Notes under the pieces: generated by a model
Database searches by the model: none
What the model was told of the DNA's origin: nothing
What the model saw: only the letters and a program-made list of their open reading frames with translations
Made by a program: the position numbers and the translations under genes
In this document: positions 1 through 11,159 of the stretch, piece after piece
How the letters are laid out: the number at the start of each line of letters is the position of its first letter
How positions within the stretch are numbered: the first letter of the stretch is position 1
Origin: Lithobates sylvaticus
Lineage: Eukaryota; Chordata; Amphibia; Anura; Ranidae
Reading direction: 5' to 3'
Assembly: GCA_028564925.1 (NCBI GenBank)
Contig: CM053029.1
Span: 293,631,673 to 293,695,672, forward strand
Length of the DNA stretch: 64,000 nt

Positions 1-1437
1 TACACCAGCCTCCTACACCAAGTAGAGTTGGGGTTACAGAAAGGATATCTGGAGTCCGAAATTAAAGAGGCTGTAATCCATGCCATCAGTCCAGGTTCAA
101 GTGTCAGGGACATGTTGGAGAGAGACTGGAATGGCCCTGAACCAGCTAATGAGGATCCTGAAAAGCTACTATGAGGAGGAAGATACCGCTGAGCTGTATC
201 ATAGACTGATAAATATGACTCAGGATGATAAAGAGACTCCTCAGAACTTTCTATTCCGGGTCATTAAACTCAAGGTCGCTGTCAGCAACAGAGGAGGAAG
301 GAATTGGAGACCACTTTGGAGCTGTATTAATTAAAAGGAAATTCCGGAGGTCTGTGACTACAGGATTGAGGAGTGATCATATCAAGGTGGCAGTACCTGG
401 AAGCTCCCTCCACACCGGATGAGGTACTCATTGAAAAGGTGAATGAAGCAGATAAAATGGAGATTGAGAGGGACCAAAAACAGAGAAAACTTCAATCTCC
501 TAGCACCTCAAGTGCTAAAGTGCAGCAAGTGGATGTCCCCTCAGACACCTGGGAACTCACTGTACTGGCAGCAGGCTCTGAACAGGGATCATGGCTCTCA
601 CCTACTCACCACCTTTCCGCAAGTCAGACTGGGCTGGAGAAGTTGCTCCAGACCCAGAAAGAAATACTAGAGATGATGACAATGTTGATGACTCGTCTGA
701 CGAACCCTCAGACAGAAGAAGTCTCGCCACAAAAGACCCCTAACCGCCCTACGAAACCAGTACAGAGAATCTGTTTTAAATGTGGAGTGGTAGGACATCT
801 CAGACGAGTGTGCCCAAGTCCAGTAGCTGAGACAAAGTTCAAGCAACCGGCGGAAAACTTCAGAGGGTCCCGGTGAAGGAGTCAACTGGGCGCCCGGTTG
901 CTGTAACCAATTTCACACCGACTCCCACACCACAAATCTCTGGGGGTGCAGAGAAACAATAACGGAAGAGAAAGAGACCCCCAAAACCTAGGGTGAAAAT
1001 ACAGGCCACCTAGCAGGCCAAAGGTACCACATCCAGTGGGATCCCCCCCAAGCTGGTAGGACCCTCCCCAATTGTCCCTATTCATTGAGGGGATCTATAC
1101 AAAAGCTTTGCTGGATACTGGAGCCCACGTGACCTTATTATACAGGGACTTCTACGACCGACATCTCAAGCACCTGCTGCTACAGAAATTGGAAGAACTG
1201 GAAATATGGGGGTTAGACACTCAGAACTTCCCATAAGATGGTTACCTGTCAGTCAGACTCACGTTTGACCCAAGTACAGCAGGAAAGGCTGAGACGTTCG
1301 ACACCTTGGTCGTAGTGTGCCCTCGCCCCTCGGGGGCTGACAAAAGTTCCCTTATTATTGGGACGAACACTGACTTGGTGAGAAGGCTTCTTACGCTGCT
1401 GGTACTCAAGAAGGGACACCCCCTACCAAAATACACA
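1..1437 (+). mobile_element. LTR retroelement fossil: gag and protease region, cut by window start
   Basis: Seen: a Gag-like reading region with a retroviral-type CCHC zinc knuckle (CFKCGVVGHLRRVC, about 772-812) and, further on, a retropepsin active-site motif (LLDTGAHVTLL, about 1,110-1,140). Known: this order (capsid-like domain, zinc knuckle, aspartic protease) is that of Ty3/gypsy-type and retroviral elements; Gag packages the RNA and the protease matures it. The same Gag occurs on the minus strand at about 14,400-15,700. The copy is broken in several places, lacks any recognisable RT here, and stops abruptly at about 1,437 where an unrelated 260-bp repeat begins. Treated as an old fossil; the exact family is not fixed. 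Confidence 0.8.
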
Positions 1438-1690
1438 GGCCACAACTACTAGTGAGAGACAGTATGGTTGGAAGAGGGCGGAGCCAAATCAGGGGGCCGG
1501 ACAGAGAGGCAGCCAATCAGGTTCGAGCGCCTGGTGAGAGTGGGATTTCAAAACTGCGTAGCTGAGCGGGAGGCTCAGTGTACGATTCAGCGGTTCTGTC
1601 ACGCCCACTTTCATGTCTTCCTCCAGTCACAGGTATGACCGATAAGAGGGGGCAGAGATTTCACTGGGCTGGACCCATTTCTTTCCCCTA
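1430..1690 (+). repeat. 260-bp dispersed repeat, copy 1
   Basis: Nearly identical to 14,114-14,377 in the same orientation. It holds promoter-like pieces (two CCAAT-like boxes in a GC-rich stretch) and a splice-donor-like CAG/GTATGA near its end. It abuts the 3' break of the gag-protease fossil and the 5' end of the Penelope-like element. It could be an LTR piece or the 5' region of another element; I cannot name it. Confidence 0.75.
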
Positions 1691-3032
1691 TCCAATGCAA
1701 AAATGTTTTTTAGGACAGGCTCTTGATTTTTGCATATCGCATAATTATTTTTGGTTTGGTGGGAGATGTTTTTCAAAGCAGGTTGGCGTGGCAATGGGGG
1801 CAAAATATGCCCCCAGCCTCGCCAATCTGTTTATGGCCGAGTGGGAGGATAGAAGAATTTTCAGTAGAAAGATACCCCAATTGAGGTTTTATCGAAGATT
1901 CATAGATGACCTCCTATTTATTTGGGAGGGGTCTAGGGAATCTGTCGAGGTATTTTTAAAGGACCTAAACCAGAACAACAATAACATCAGATTGGATTAC
2001 CAAATAAGTGAGGAATCTGTCAATTTCCTGGATGTAACAATAATAAAAAACAGTTCAAACAAATTAAGTACTAAAGTGTATTTCAAAACCATGGACCGCA
2101 ACAGTTACTTGTCCATCAGGAGTGGACATCACCCTGCATGGATAAGGAACATACCGAAAGGTCAGTTATTGCGGGTGCGACGAAACTGCATTGAGATAGA
2201 GGATTATCATACACAGGCCAAGGTCCTAAAGGACAAATTTATTCAGAAGGGATATGAGGATGATATCATAGATGGATTAATTAATGAAGTATCATGTATA
2301 CCCAGAAAACAGTGTCTAAAGAAGAAAAAGAACCAGATAGCACATACCCAACATCAAGTGGGTTTTGTTTCCAATTTTCACTGCCAGTACAAGGAAGTAG
2401 AAAATATATATAAAAAACACTGGCACATACTCTGCAGGGACAGACACCTTGGAGGTTTTCTACCACAACAGCCTAAATTCATCTATAAAAAGGCACCCAG
2501 TTTTGGTGACCAGGTGGTAAAAAAGATTTTAGATCCCCCCGGTGAGAATATTATGAGAATAAATCTGAAAGGGTTTTATTGTTGCAGGAAATGCATCTGC
2601 TGTCGGACAGTCAAGGTGCAAAATAGGGGTATAACAGATATAACAAACAATGATAATGAAACATTCCCCATTAGGGAGTTCATTACTTGTAATTCTTCTT
2701 TTGTTGTATATTTAATGTGGTGCCCTTGTGGATTATTTTATATTGGAAGGACTAAAAGGCTGTTACGAGTGCGCATAGCTGAACACCTTGCCAATATAAA
2801 AAAGGGGTTCAGATACCATAGTGTGTCATTACACTTTAGGGAAAAACATCAACAGGATCCCACTTTATTGCAATTTGTGGGGATAGATATAGTACAGCAA
2901 TCATGGAGGGGCTCTAATCGTGTAAGAGACCTTTCCCAAAGGGAAACCAAATGGATTTTTCTTTTCAAATGTCTTTTTCCGAGGGGATTAAATATTGAGT
3001 TAGACCTCAATTGTTTCATCAATAATTATTGA
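1578..3032 (+). CDS. Penelope-like element reverse transcriptase with GIY-YIG endonuclease
   Basis: A 484-codon open frame. The first ~38 codons come from the upstream 260-bp repeat; Penelope homology starts near 1,695, so the natural 5' part (early RT motifs) is missing and the Met at 1,578 is fortuitous. Seen in order: RT palm with the catalytic FIDDLLFIW block (~1,900) and FLDVTI (~2,020), a basic linker, a cysteine cluster CCRKCICCRT (~2,580-2,610), and a GIY-YIG nuclease (VVYLMWCPCGLFYIGRTK, ~2,704-2,757) followed by the Arg-containing helix LRVRIAEH. Known: Penelope-like elements pair a telomerase-related RT with a GIY-YIG endonuclease for target-primed reverse transcription. No stop interrupts the frame from 1,578 to 3,032, so this copy is 5'-truncated but recent. 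Its AT-rich tail with a hammerhead-like fold follows at once. Confidence 0.92.
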   Translation: MYDSAVLSRPLSCLPPVTGMTDKRGQRFHWAGPISFPYPMQKCFLGQALDFCISHNYFWFGGRCFSKQVGVAMGAKYAPSLANLFMAEWEDRRIFSRKIPQLRFYRRFIDDLLFIWEGSRESVEVFLKDLNQNNNNIRLDYQISEESVNFLDVTIIKNSSNKLSTKVYFKTMDRNSYLSIRSGHHPAWIRNIPKGQLLRVRRNCIEIEDYHTQAKVLKDKFIQKGYEDDIIDGLINEVSCIPRKQCLKKKKNQIAHTQHQVGFVSNFHCQYKEVENIYKKHWHILCRDRHLGGFLPQQPKFIYKKAPSFGDQVVKKILDPPGENIMRINLKGFYCCRKCICCRTVKVQNRGITDITNNDNETFPIREFITCNSSFVVYLMWCPCGLFYIGRTKRLLRVRIAEHLANIKKGFRYHSVSLHFREKHQQDPTLLQFVGIDIVQQSWRGSNRVRDLSQRETKWIFLFKCLFPRGLNIELDLNCFINNY

Positions 3033-3980
3033 GATATTTTTAAGGAATTTTTTATTTATTTATATTAAAATTATAATCCACCTGTAAAGAGGGGACTAGT
3101 AATTTGTAAAACTAGGAGTTTTTAATAAGTATTATATCCATGTGATTAAGCCACTTCGGTGAAACATGTCTGGGTATGGTTACATGGCAACTATAAGGAG
3201 CATTTAACATTCAACGTTCCAGTTACTGGGTGTGCTGTGCCGTGTGAAGTGAAAGAGAAAGGAGACAGCGTGGAGGGTGAGACATATTGGTATTAACGCC
3301 GGGTCCGCCGAGACCATAATATATCGGGTCACCACTGCTGGGTCCTTGTTTCCTGTTAAAAAGATTATGCTGAAGTGCCTGATTTTTATATGAAGGATGT
3401 GAGTACAATGGTTGAGGAATTTTGTATGCTGTTGAAATAAATGGTTTACTCTACTTCACTATTGGAAGCATCTCTTTTTTCCTTATATGTGGAGTGCAAT
3501 TATCTAACAGTCTGTCTGGATCCATCTGTGACCCATGTGGAGCTATTAAGCGAGTTGGCCAAGCATGAGAGTGCAAGGCATACACTGCTGGTGAGTGCGA
3601 TTCCTTAGGGTGCGGTAGCACTGAACACAGGTGGTGTGGTGGAAGTTATATTTTTTCAAGTCACTTCAAGAATTTTGTTTAAAGACACTTCAAAACTTTA
3701 TTTGCTTCAGGATTTTTCATTCACTTTTTTGTCACTTTTTGAAACATTATCACTACAAGTAACAGTTTATGGACTTTTGTTTGGATTTGTTTTCCTTTTT
3801 TGGACACCTGCAAAAAATATATATAATCACACTTCACTTTAATTTTTCACTTTATGTATATAGGTGATTAATTGTGTTGTTTTTTTTTTTAGCACTGTTT
3901 ATACTTATTTTTCAGTATTGTTTACACAGGTTAAATATTTAGTTTATTCACAGACACTGTGATTATTAGCGCTACTGTTT
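3033..3980 (+). mobile_element. Penelope-like element 3' tail (pLTR-like), copy 1
   Basis: Follows the RT-endonuclease stop. It shares an ordered set of blocks with 4,600-5,580 and 45,879-46,712: the GAAACATGTC core, a GTCCGCCG(A/T)G block (3,305), AATAAA then ATTGGAAGCA (3,437-3,470), a GGTGAGTGCG block (3,590) and a final AGCGCTACT (~3,970). Known: Penelope-like elements carry terminal-repeat-like tails. The right limit is taken from the last shared block and is approximate. Confidence 0.7.
3134..3190 (+). ncRNA. Hammerhead-ribozyme-like fold in Penelope tail 1
   Basis: Seen: UGAUUA, then a stem CAC-UUCG-GUG, then AAACAUGUC with GUC as possible cleavage site, and CCATG...CATGG flanks able to close stem I. 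The core differs from CUGANGA at two positions, so activity is doubtful. Known: Penelope-like elements carry hammerhead motifs in their terminal repeats. The weakest of the three copies. Confidence 0.45.
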
Positions 3981-4600
3981 TATTCATCTAAAATCACTTT
4001 ACATTATATCCATGTAGTCGATATTCTAGCCATTCACAGTGTAGGTCTATATAGTATGCACTATTGAATTATACGATGGTGTGTGTGTGTGGAAACATAC
4101 ACACACATGGTTAATGATGTATATGTGTATAAGTAGCCCTATTATTTTAATCATTTTAAAGATACTTTTTAGTATATATATTTTTTATGGAATCAGAACT
4201 AACTCATTACAAGATCTGTGTAGATTATATATTGATAACTAGTACATATACAGCCAGCTTACTGACTCATATTTAGAATATATGACTTAGTGAATATGTA
4301 TTATACTGTTTATCAGACCGGAGTAATCTAAGGACTGCATATATTTAACCAGCATGGAGAGTAATGAAACTATAGAAATATAAGTGTTCAATTGATCCCT
4401 AATAATAAGATTAATGCCGATTTGTACTGAGTAATGTATTACAGTTAAAATAATGAATGCTCCGGTTGATAAGTGATTGTAAATGCTCCGCTGTATAAGT
4501 AATTATAAATAACAATGTGAGTAGATACAATTGAGATGTACGACGCGCTAATAAAATAGAGTGACAGATAATGTTCGGAAGGTGTAGGATATGTACGCAT
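3980..4600. other. AT-rich spacer between Penelope tails
   Basis: No gene seen. A short TG-rich stretch is followed by its complement near 4,080-4,108 and can form a small hairpin. It may be part of the 5' side of the second Penelope unit. Confidence 0.5.
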
Positions 4601-4705
4601 CATGCGACACGAGGTGTGCGCAAGCGCAAGATGTGTAGTACGCATGCGCGGGAAGAGATAAACGCGCATGCGCAGTAAATACAATTCGGGAACCAGAGGG
4701 GAGGG

Positions 4706-4712
4706 TATAAAA
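4706..4712 (+). promoter_or_regulatory. TATA box of the Penelope tail
   Basis: TATAAAA lies 20 bp upstream of the hammerhead-like fold, preceded by GC-rich sequence with palindromic CGCATGCGC (NRF1-like) motifs. The position suits an internal promoter that starts the element RNA near the ribozyme; inference only. Confidence 0.45.
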
Positions 4713-4725
4713 GGATGAGTGTCGC

Positions 4726-4792
4726 GCCGCTTAGCCAACCCCATGATTAAGTCGAGTTGATGACGAAACATGTCGGGGCGTGGCTAAGCGGC
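4726..4792 (+). ncRNA. Hammerhead-ribozyme-like fold in Penelope tail 2
   Basis: Stem I is an 11-bp perfect pairing GCCGCTTAGCC / GGCTAAGCGGC (4,726-4,736 with 4,782-4,792), extended by CCCC/GGGG. Stem II is GTC/GAC (4,751-4,753 with 4,762-4,764). GAAA follows (4,765-4,768), then a tiny palindromic stem III ACATGT and the GUC site (4,772-4,774). The first core strand reads AUGAUUA against CUGANGA, so catalysis is uncertain. The layout is a type I hammerhead with minimal stem III, as known from Penelope-like elements. Confidence 0.65.
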
Positions 4793-5718
4793 AGTCATTA
4801 GTAGTGAAATATAGCGCTGGGAGCCAAAGGAGGAGCGGGACCGTTTGAATTGGACACCAGGACAATAAAGGAGAGGGTGAGAGATATACAGATCCTGTGT
4901 GTTACACCTCGAGTCCGCCGTGACCATAGAAACAAACAGTTTGGTTTTAAAGTGGAGCGTGCAGTGCAGTGTGGAGTGCTAACTATCATTGCTGGCTTTG
5001 ATTTGGAAAAATGTGAGTGGATTCTTTGGAGTTTTACATGATTTAAATAAAAGTTTTAATTGATTTACACTGTTGGAAGCACTTTTTTTCATTTACATGA
5101 GGAGCTACCCTGCTGCACGATTGATGTTGTGAAAGTTCAACTAACCCCCTCCCTTGGTGGGATCTTTATGCGCAGCAGCCTATCACGAGAGTGTGGGCAT
5201 TTAAATTTGGTGAGTGCGTTTCTTTTGGGGAGAGGAGACACATATCACAGCGGTGTGGTGGAAGGACTAAGAAGATTTGAATTGATAAAAACACGTTAAA
5301 AATTATTTGTGGGACTATATATTAATGTTTATGTTTTTTCAATATCACTTGGTTTGCGGCAACTAGAAAGGAATTGTTTATAGTGAGCCGCCATCACTGG
5401 AATCACATTAACTGATTATTTTTGTGTGTATTATTTATTTATTTGTATGGCATATATTATCACTGAGCACTTAGTGGTGTTTTATTTACCATATAGAGTT
5501 TAGTTTATTTTCATATATATTTTGCACTTCATTGTTTGCACAGATATTATGATACACTTTTAGCGCCACTATTTACTTTAAGTTTTTTATGTTTAAAAGA
5601 TTTGAATGTGGCAGCTGTAGATAGTTTAACCAATTGCATTTGAGCGCAGTGGGAGGCATCTAGATAGTGGCGGTTTATTTGGATTCCTACGATACTTAGA
5701 AGAGATATACTGTATATA

Positions 5719-6005
5719 CAGTATATACTTACGAACGCCCGACCTACGAACAACTCCTACTTACGAACCGGGCGCTGCAGGGACCCTCTGCCGTTCTGCG
5801 CAGACATCGGCCCTTCTGCGCATGCGCGGCCAGATGGATCCACGGAAAATGTTGGAAATGTTCGTAATTTGCCGCGCATGCGCAGAACAGGATTCGACGG
5901 CACATCGGAAATGTCGTTCTGGGTATGCGCAGCCGACTTACGAACATTTCCGATTTACAAACCGGAGTAAAGTCCCTAACGGGTTCGTAACCCGGGGACC
6001 CCCTG
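5719..6005. mobile_element. Tigger/pogo-like MITE flanked by TA
   Basis: Imperfect terminal inverted repeats: the left end starts CAGTATATACTTACGAAC, the right end read on the minus strand starts CAGGGGGTCC and reaches CGGGTTACGAAC. Both sides are flanked by TA. Several TACGAAC words and CGCATGCGC motifs lie inside. No transposase. Class assigned from ends and TA target. Confidence 0.6.
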
Positions 6006-6088
6006 TACTATTAGAGGATATATACTGTATATACTATTAGAGGTTGAATCTGGTAAATATCAGACTCAGAGATCATTTTTTTTTATTT

Positions 6089-7072
6089 AACCACTTTCAG
6101 ACCGGACCATTTTGCTGGCTTAAAGCGGGATTCCACCCTAAAGTGGAACTTCCGCTCATTGGAACCCTCCCCCCCTCCGGTGTCACATTTGGCACCTTTC
6201 AGGGGGGAGGGGGGTGCAAATACCTGTCTAAGACAGGTATTTACACCCACTTCTGGGCATAAACTCCCACGGGAGTTTACACCACTTATGTCCCGGCGCG
6301 CTGTCTGCCGGGACACACACGGGTCCCAGCAGACAGCGCGGACGATTCTCATTGCGCTGCGCGACTCGCGCATGCGCAGTAGGGAACCGGGAAGTGAAGC
6401 CGCAACGCCTCACTTCCTGATTTCCTCACCGAGAATGGCGCTGGTAGCAGCAGAGAGCTGAGTGATTGATCGGCCTCTACTGCCAACATCGCTGGAACCT
6501 GTGTGTCCATTTATTAAAAGTCAGCAGCTGCAGTATTTGTAGCTGCTGGCTTTTAAAAAAAAAAAATTCCAGGTACTTTTTGCTATAATAAAAATCCCCC
6601 AAAAATATATAAAAACATTTTTTTTTCGTCAGTTTAGGCCGATACGTATTCTTCTACATATTTTTGGTAAAAAAAAATCGCAATAAACGATTATTGATTA
6701 GTTTGCGCAAAAGTTATAGCAAAATAGACAAAATAGGGGATAGTTTTATAGCATTTTTATTAATAATTTTTTTTTTACTAGTAATGGCGGCGATCAGCGA
6801 TTTTTATTGTGATTGCGACATTTTGACGGACACTCGGACATTTTTGACACATTTTTGGGACCATTATTTAAATGCACTGATTCCTGTGTAAATGACCCTG
6901 GCAGTGAATGGGGTTAACCAGGGGGTGGCAGTGTAGGGGTTAAGTGTTCCTAGGGGCGTGTTACTAACTGTGGGGGGCGTGGCTGTGTTTTAGTGAACAC
7001 TGATCTCTGCCTTCCCGTGAGACGATCGCGGGTATCGTACATCGTCGCGGGCCGGTCGGGAAGTGGTTAAAG
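6089..7072. mobile_element. TTAA-type DNA transposon (non-autonomous) with nested MITE
   Basis: Left end TTAACCACTTTCAGACCGG, right end CCGGTCGGGAAGTGGTTAA: inverted termini bounded by TTAA, as in piggyBac- or Kolobok-type elements. The body shares TTTGCGCAAAAGTTATAGC and GGCGGCGATCAG words with copies at 16.5, 26.5, 39.6 and 49.7 kb. Its left part is interrupted at about 6,120-6,555 by the AAGCGG(G/A)(A/G)TTCCACC MITE seen whole at 60,781-61,187. No transposase frame. Confidence 0.7.
6120..6555. mobile_element. AGCGGAGTTCC-type MITE, nested and incomplete
   Basis: Left end TTAAAGCGGGATTCCACCC and the following ~150 bp match 60,777-60,930. The usual right end (AACTCCGCTTTAA) is not found; a small GCAGC hairpin precedes the return to the host element. 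Inserted in the TTAA-type element at 6,089-7,072. Confidence 0.55.
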
Positions 7073-7161
7073 AAAAAAAAAAATGTTAAAGACTGTTTTG
7101 CAGATTTTCAAACAGAGCTGTAATATATTATATGCTGGCCATACAAAAACAATGGGGGTTA

Positions 7162-7393
7162 TTTACTAAAGGCAAATCCCCTTTGCACTACAAGTGCACT
7201 TGAAAGTGCAATCGATGTAGATCACTGTAGATCTGAGGGGAAGCTCTGAAATAAAGGGAAGCTCTGCAGATTTTATCATCTAATCATGTGCAAGCAAAAA
7301 TGCTGTTTTTTATTTTCCTTTTATCTACAGCGACTGCACTTGCAGTGCACTTTCTGTGTACTTGTAGTGCAAAGTGGATTTACCTTTAGTAAA
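7162..7393. mobile_element. Short MITE with ~35-bp inverted termini
   Basis: Left TTTACTAAAGGCAAATCC, right GGATTTACCTTTAGTAAA, continuing inward with matching TTTGCACTACAAGTGCAC words. About 230 bp, no coding capacity. Family not identified. Confidence 0.7.
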
Positions 7394-7689
7394 AAAAAAA
7401 CATTGTCTTCCTTAAAAAAATAAAATAAAATTTTAAGAATGTTCGTTCGATTTTCTAATCGTTAGTGGGGTAAAATTGACGTTTGTTTTCAACCACAGTG
7501 ATGGGAAAATTTTGAAATAATAGAAAACTTCTTGACCAAAGGAATTTTTAGACAGTGTATGTGGTTTTTGTTCAGAAATTACATTAATTTTAAAACAGAA
7601 TGTTAAAAGCAAGTGAAATTAGGTTACAAGTTCCTCTCGCTTTGGCCGGCTCTTTCCGTATAGAGTCCGGGAACTCATGTTCGACTCGA

Positions 7690-10070
7690 ACATTGCCTGT
7701 TCGCCTGTTCAGCGAACAGCAAACAATTTGGGGTGTTCACGGCAAATTCAAAAAGCCGCGAGCACCCTGTAAAAGTCTATGGGAGAAATCTCAAGTGCTA
7801 ATTTTAAAAGCCTATATGCAAGTTATTGTCATAAAAAGTGTTTGGGGACCTGGGTCCTGCCCCAGGGGACATGTATCAATGCAAATTTTTTTTTAAAAAC
7901 GGACGTTTTTTCAGGAGCAGTGATTTTAATAATGCTTAAAGTGAAACAATAAAAGTGTAATATTCCTTTAAATTTCGTACCTGGGGGGTGTCTATAGTAT
8001 GCCTGTGAAGGGGCGCATGTTTCCCGTGCTTAGAACTGTCCCTGCAAAAAGTGTCATTTTTGCAGGAAAAAAAGCTATTTAAAATCACTCGGGGCTAATG
8101 AATTGCCAACTCCTGTAACACAGAGAACAGTCATTCATTGAAAGTCATTGATAAAAAAAGTCATTGATAAAAAAAAAAAGAAAAAGAAAAAAAAAAAGCG
8201 TGGGGGTTCCCCCAAATTCAATTACCAGGCCCTTCAGGATATTAAGGAGAACCCCGGCAAAAAAAAAAAAAAATGGCGTGGGGTCCCCCTCAAAATCCAC
8301 ACCAGACCCTTATCCGAGCACGCAACCTGGCAAGCCGCAGGAAAAGAGAGGGGGACGAGAGCGCCCCCCTCCTGAACCGTACCAGGCCACGTGCCCTCAA
8401 CATTGGCAGGGTGCTTTGGGGGTCTGTGACCCCTCAAAACACCATGTCCCCATGTTGATGGGGACAAGGGCCTCGTCCCCACAACCCTGGCCATTGGTTG
8501 TGGGGGTCTGTGGGTGGGGGGCTTATCGGAATCTGGAAGCCCCCTTTAACAAGGGGACCCCCAGATCCCCCCCGTGTGAAATGGTAAGGGGGTACCCCTA
8601 CCATTTCACCAAAAAAGTTACAAAAATGTTAAAAATGACAGGAGACGGTCTTTGACAATTCCTTTATTAAAATCTTCTTTCATCTTCTTTCTTCTGGTCT
8701 TCCTTCTTCCTTTCTTCATCCTTCGGTTTCTTCTTCTTCTTCTTCCATCTTCTTCTTCCATCTTCTTCTTCCTCCGCTACTTCTTGCTCTGGTCTTCTCG
8801 TCCGGCATCTTCTTCCACGGCGTCGGCATCTCTTCTTGGGCCGCTCCGCGCAATGGGAGGCTCCCGCTGTGTGAGGCTTCGCTGCGTCTGACAGCTCTTT
8901 TATAACGGAGGGCGGGGCCACCTGGTGACTCTGGAGGGGGCTCTGATGCAAGGGGACATCATGGGGACTTCCCTATGGCTTTCCCCATGACGTCAGAGGG
9001 GGCGGGGGACGGCAGGACACACAGCGGGAGCCTCCGAATGAGCGGAGCGGCCCAAGAAGAGACGCTGTGGAAGATGATGCCGGACGAGAAAACCAGAGCA
9101 AGAAGAAGCGGATCGGAGGAAGAAGAAGATGGAAGAAGAAGATGGAAGAAGAAGATGAAGAAACCGAAGGATGAAGAAAGGAAGAAGGAAGACCAGAAGA
9201 AAGAAGATGAAAGAAGCCCCCCGCCCGCAGACCCCCACAACCAATGGCCAGGGTTGTGGGGAAGAGGCCCTTGTCCCCATCAACATGGGGACATGGTGCT
9301 TTAAGGGGTCACAGACCCCCAAAGCACCCTCCCAATGTTGAGGGCATATGGCCTGGTACGGTTCAGGAGGGGGGGCGCTCTCGTACCCCCTCTTTTCCTG
9401 CGGCCTGCCAGGTTGCGTGCTCGGATAAGGGTCTGGTATGGATTTTGAGGGGGACCCCACGCCATTTTTATTTTTTTTGGCCGGGTTCCCCTTAAAATCC
9501 ATTCCAGACCTGAAGGGTCTGGGATGGATATTTAGGGGGAATCCCACGTAATTTTTTTTTTATTTGAAGCGGGGTTCCCCTTAATATCCATAGCAGACCT
9601 GAAGGGCCTGGTAATTGAATTTGGGGGAACCCCCACGCATATTTTTTTTATCAATGACTTTTTTTTTATCAATGACTTTCAATGAATGACTGTTCTCTGC
9701 TTTTTTTCCTGCAAAAATGACACTTTGTGCAGGGACATTTCTAAGCACGGGAAACATGCGCCCCTTCACAGGCATACTATAGACACCCCCCCAGGTACGA
9801 AATTTAAAGGAATATTACAATTTTGTTGTTTCACATTAAGCATTATTAAAATCACTGCTCCTGAAAAAACGGCCGTTTAAAAAAAAAAAAATTTGCATTG
9901 ATACATGTCCCCTGGGGCAGGACCCAGGTCCCCAAACACTTTTTATCACTTTTGATTTTGAACGTTCGAGTCCCATAGACTTTAATAGGGTTCTAAAGTT
10001 CACACGAGCTTTAGGTCTGTTCGCAGGTTCTGGTGCGAACCGAACAGGGGGGTGTTCGGCTCATCCCTAG
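7690..10070. mobile_element. 2.4-kb fold-back element with ~1-kb inverted arms
   Basis: The left arm (about 7,690-8,870) and right arm (about 9,020-10,070) are inverted copies: GTTTGGGGACCTGGGTCCTG, GGCATACTATAGACACCC, TTCAATGAATGACTGTTCTC, CTTATCCGAGCACGCAACCTGG and CAACATGGGGACA blocks recur in mirror order. A TTC-rich tract (8,670-8,770) faces a GAA-rich tract (9,105-9,220). The loop is about 150 bp. The outer right end reads, on the minus strand, TAGGGATGAGCCGAACACC. No transposase. The Lys/Glu/Arg-rich frames inside are products of the purine tract. Confidence 0.75.
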
Positions 10071-10079
10071 CAGCACAGG

Positions 10080-10500
10080 AGGTGGAAAGTACCTGTTGGA
10101 TTATATTGCGGATGTCTTCACACCATTCTTTACATAGATATTCTTTGGACTCTCACTTATGAACTTTCTTTTTGAATCGTTTGAACATTTTGACTGCTTG
10201 TATATGTGGTTCACATTGCTTTTTTTATTTTTTCACTTTTATTCACGACATTAAGTAGAATATTGTTTTTTTTTACTTATGTGGTTTATACCACTCTTAT
10301 TCACTATATTTGAGTTTGAAACCACTCAGGTTTTTGTTACCTAATTAGTAACTGGCACATATCGTCCAGCGCTACATTTTTTTCTATACATTATACCCGC
10401 TGCAGATCGCAGTGTGTTTTGAACACTGTGCGAGAAACATGCACAGATTGTGGGTTTCCCGCACTGCATTCCAGTGTGAACTGGGGCTAATAACCTGCAA
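10080..10500. other. AT-rich interval, nothing recognised
   Basis: Poly-T tracts and an AGCGCTACA word near 10,370 like the ends of the Penelope tails, but no other shared block. Confidence 0.4.
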
Positions 10501-10509
10501 GCACACTAA

Positions 10510-10923
10510 TGCTGCGTACACACGGTTGGACTTTCCGATGGAGAATGTGCGATCGGAGCTTGTTGTCAGAAATTCTGACCATGTGTAGGCTCCATCGCAC
10601 AGTTTCCATCGGAATTTCCATCGCACAAAATTTGAGATCTGGTTCTCAAATTTTTCAACAACAAAATCCTTTCGTGCAAATTCCGATCGTGTGTACACAA
10701 TTCCGACGCACAAAGTGCCACGCGTGCTCGGAATCCAGCAGAAGAGCAGCACTGGCTACTGAACTTCATATTTCTCGGCTCGTCGTACGTGTTGTATGTC
10801 ACCGCGTTCTTGACGTTCGGAATTTCCGACCAACTTTGTGTGTAAGACGAGTTTGAGCCAACATCCGTCGGAAAAAAAACATGGGATTTTGTTGTCGGAA
10901 TGTCCGATCGTGTGTACAGGGCA
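10510..10923. mobile_element. PIF/Harbinger-like MITE (TGCCC...GGGCA), copy 1
   Basis: Termini TGCTGCGTACACACGGTTGGA and, inverted, TGCCCTGTACACACGATCGG. Inner GTGTACACAATTCCGA and CACGCGTGCTCGGAAT blocks are shared with 25,686-26,111, 29,219-29,590 and 34,542-34,930. The 3-bp TTA target is proved by the 34.5-kb copy. No transposase. Confidence 0.75.
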
Positions 10924-11159
10924 TTAGTGTGTGTAATAAATATTGTTTATAAAACGCGCAAAAAAAATAAAAAATACTTCTAAATGTGTCGCATGTCTTC
11001 AAAACAAATGAACTCTGTGAAGGTGCAAACTAACCAAAAATGCAGACAAATGTGTAAATATTGCAGTAAAAGCAAAGTACAATTGATAGAAAACAATTAG
11101 GTTGTTTCACATTTTACACCATCAATAAACTGCAACAAACCTAAATAAAGCAATTTAAA

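Larger units (their letters stand above)
4600..5580 (+). mobile_element. Solo Penelope-like tail (pLTR), copy 2
   Basis: Same block order as 3,033-3,980 without any RT: GC-rich promoter-like region with CGCATGCGC motifs (4,640-4,680), TATA box (4,706), hammerhead-like fold (4,726-4,792), GAGTCCGCCGTGACC block (~4,910), AATAAAAG then TGTTGGAAGCAC (5,045-5,080), GGTGAGTGCG (5,208), ending near TTTAGCGCCACT (5,559-5,572). Limits are approximate. Confidence 0.7.

Noticed and set aside
8148-9547. Lys/Arg/Glu-rich or Ser/Phe-rich frames
   Set aside because: They come from the mirrored TTC/GAA tracts of the fold-back element.
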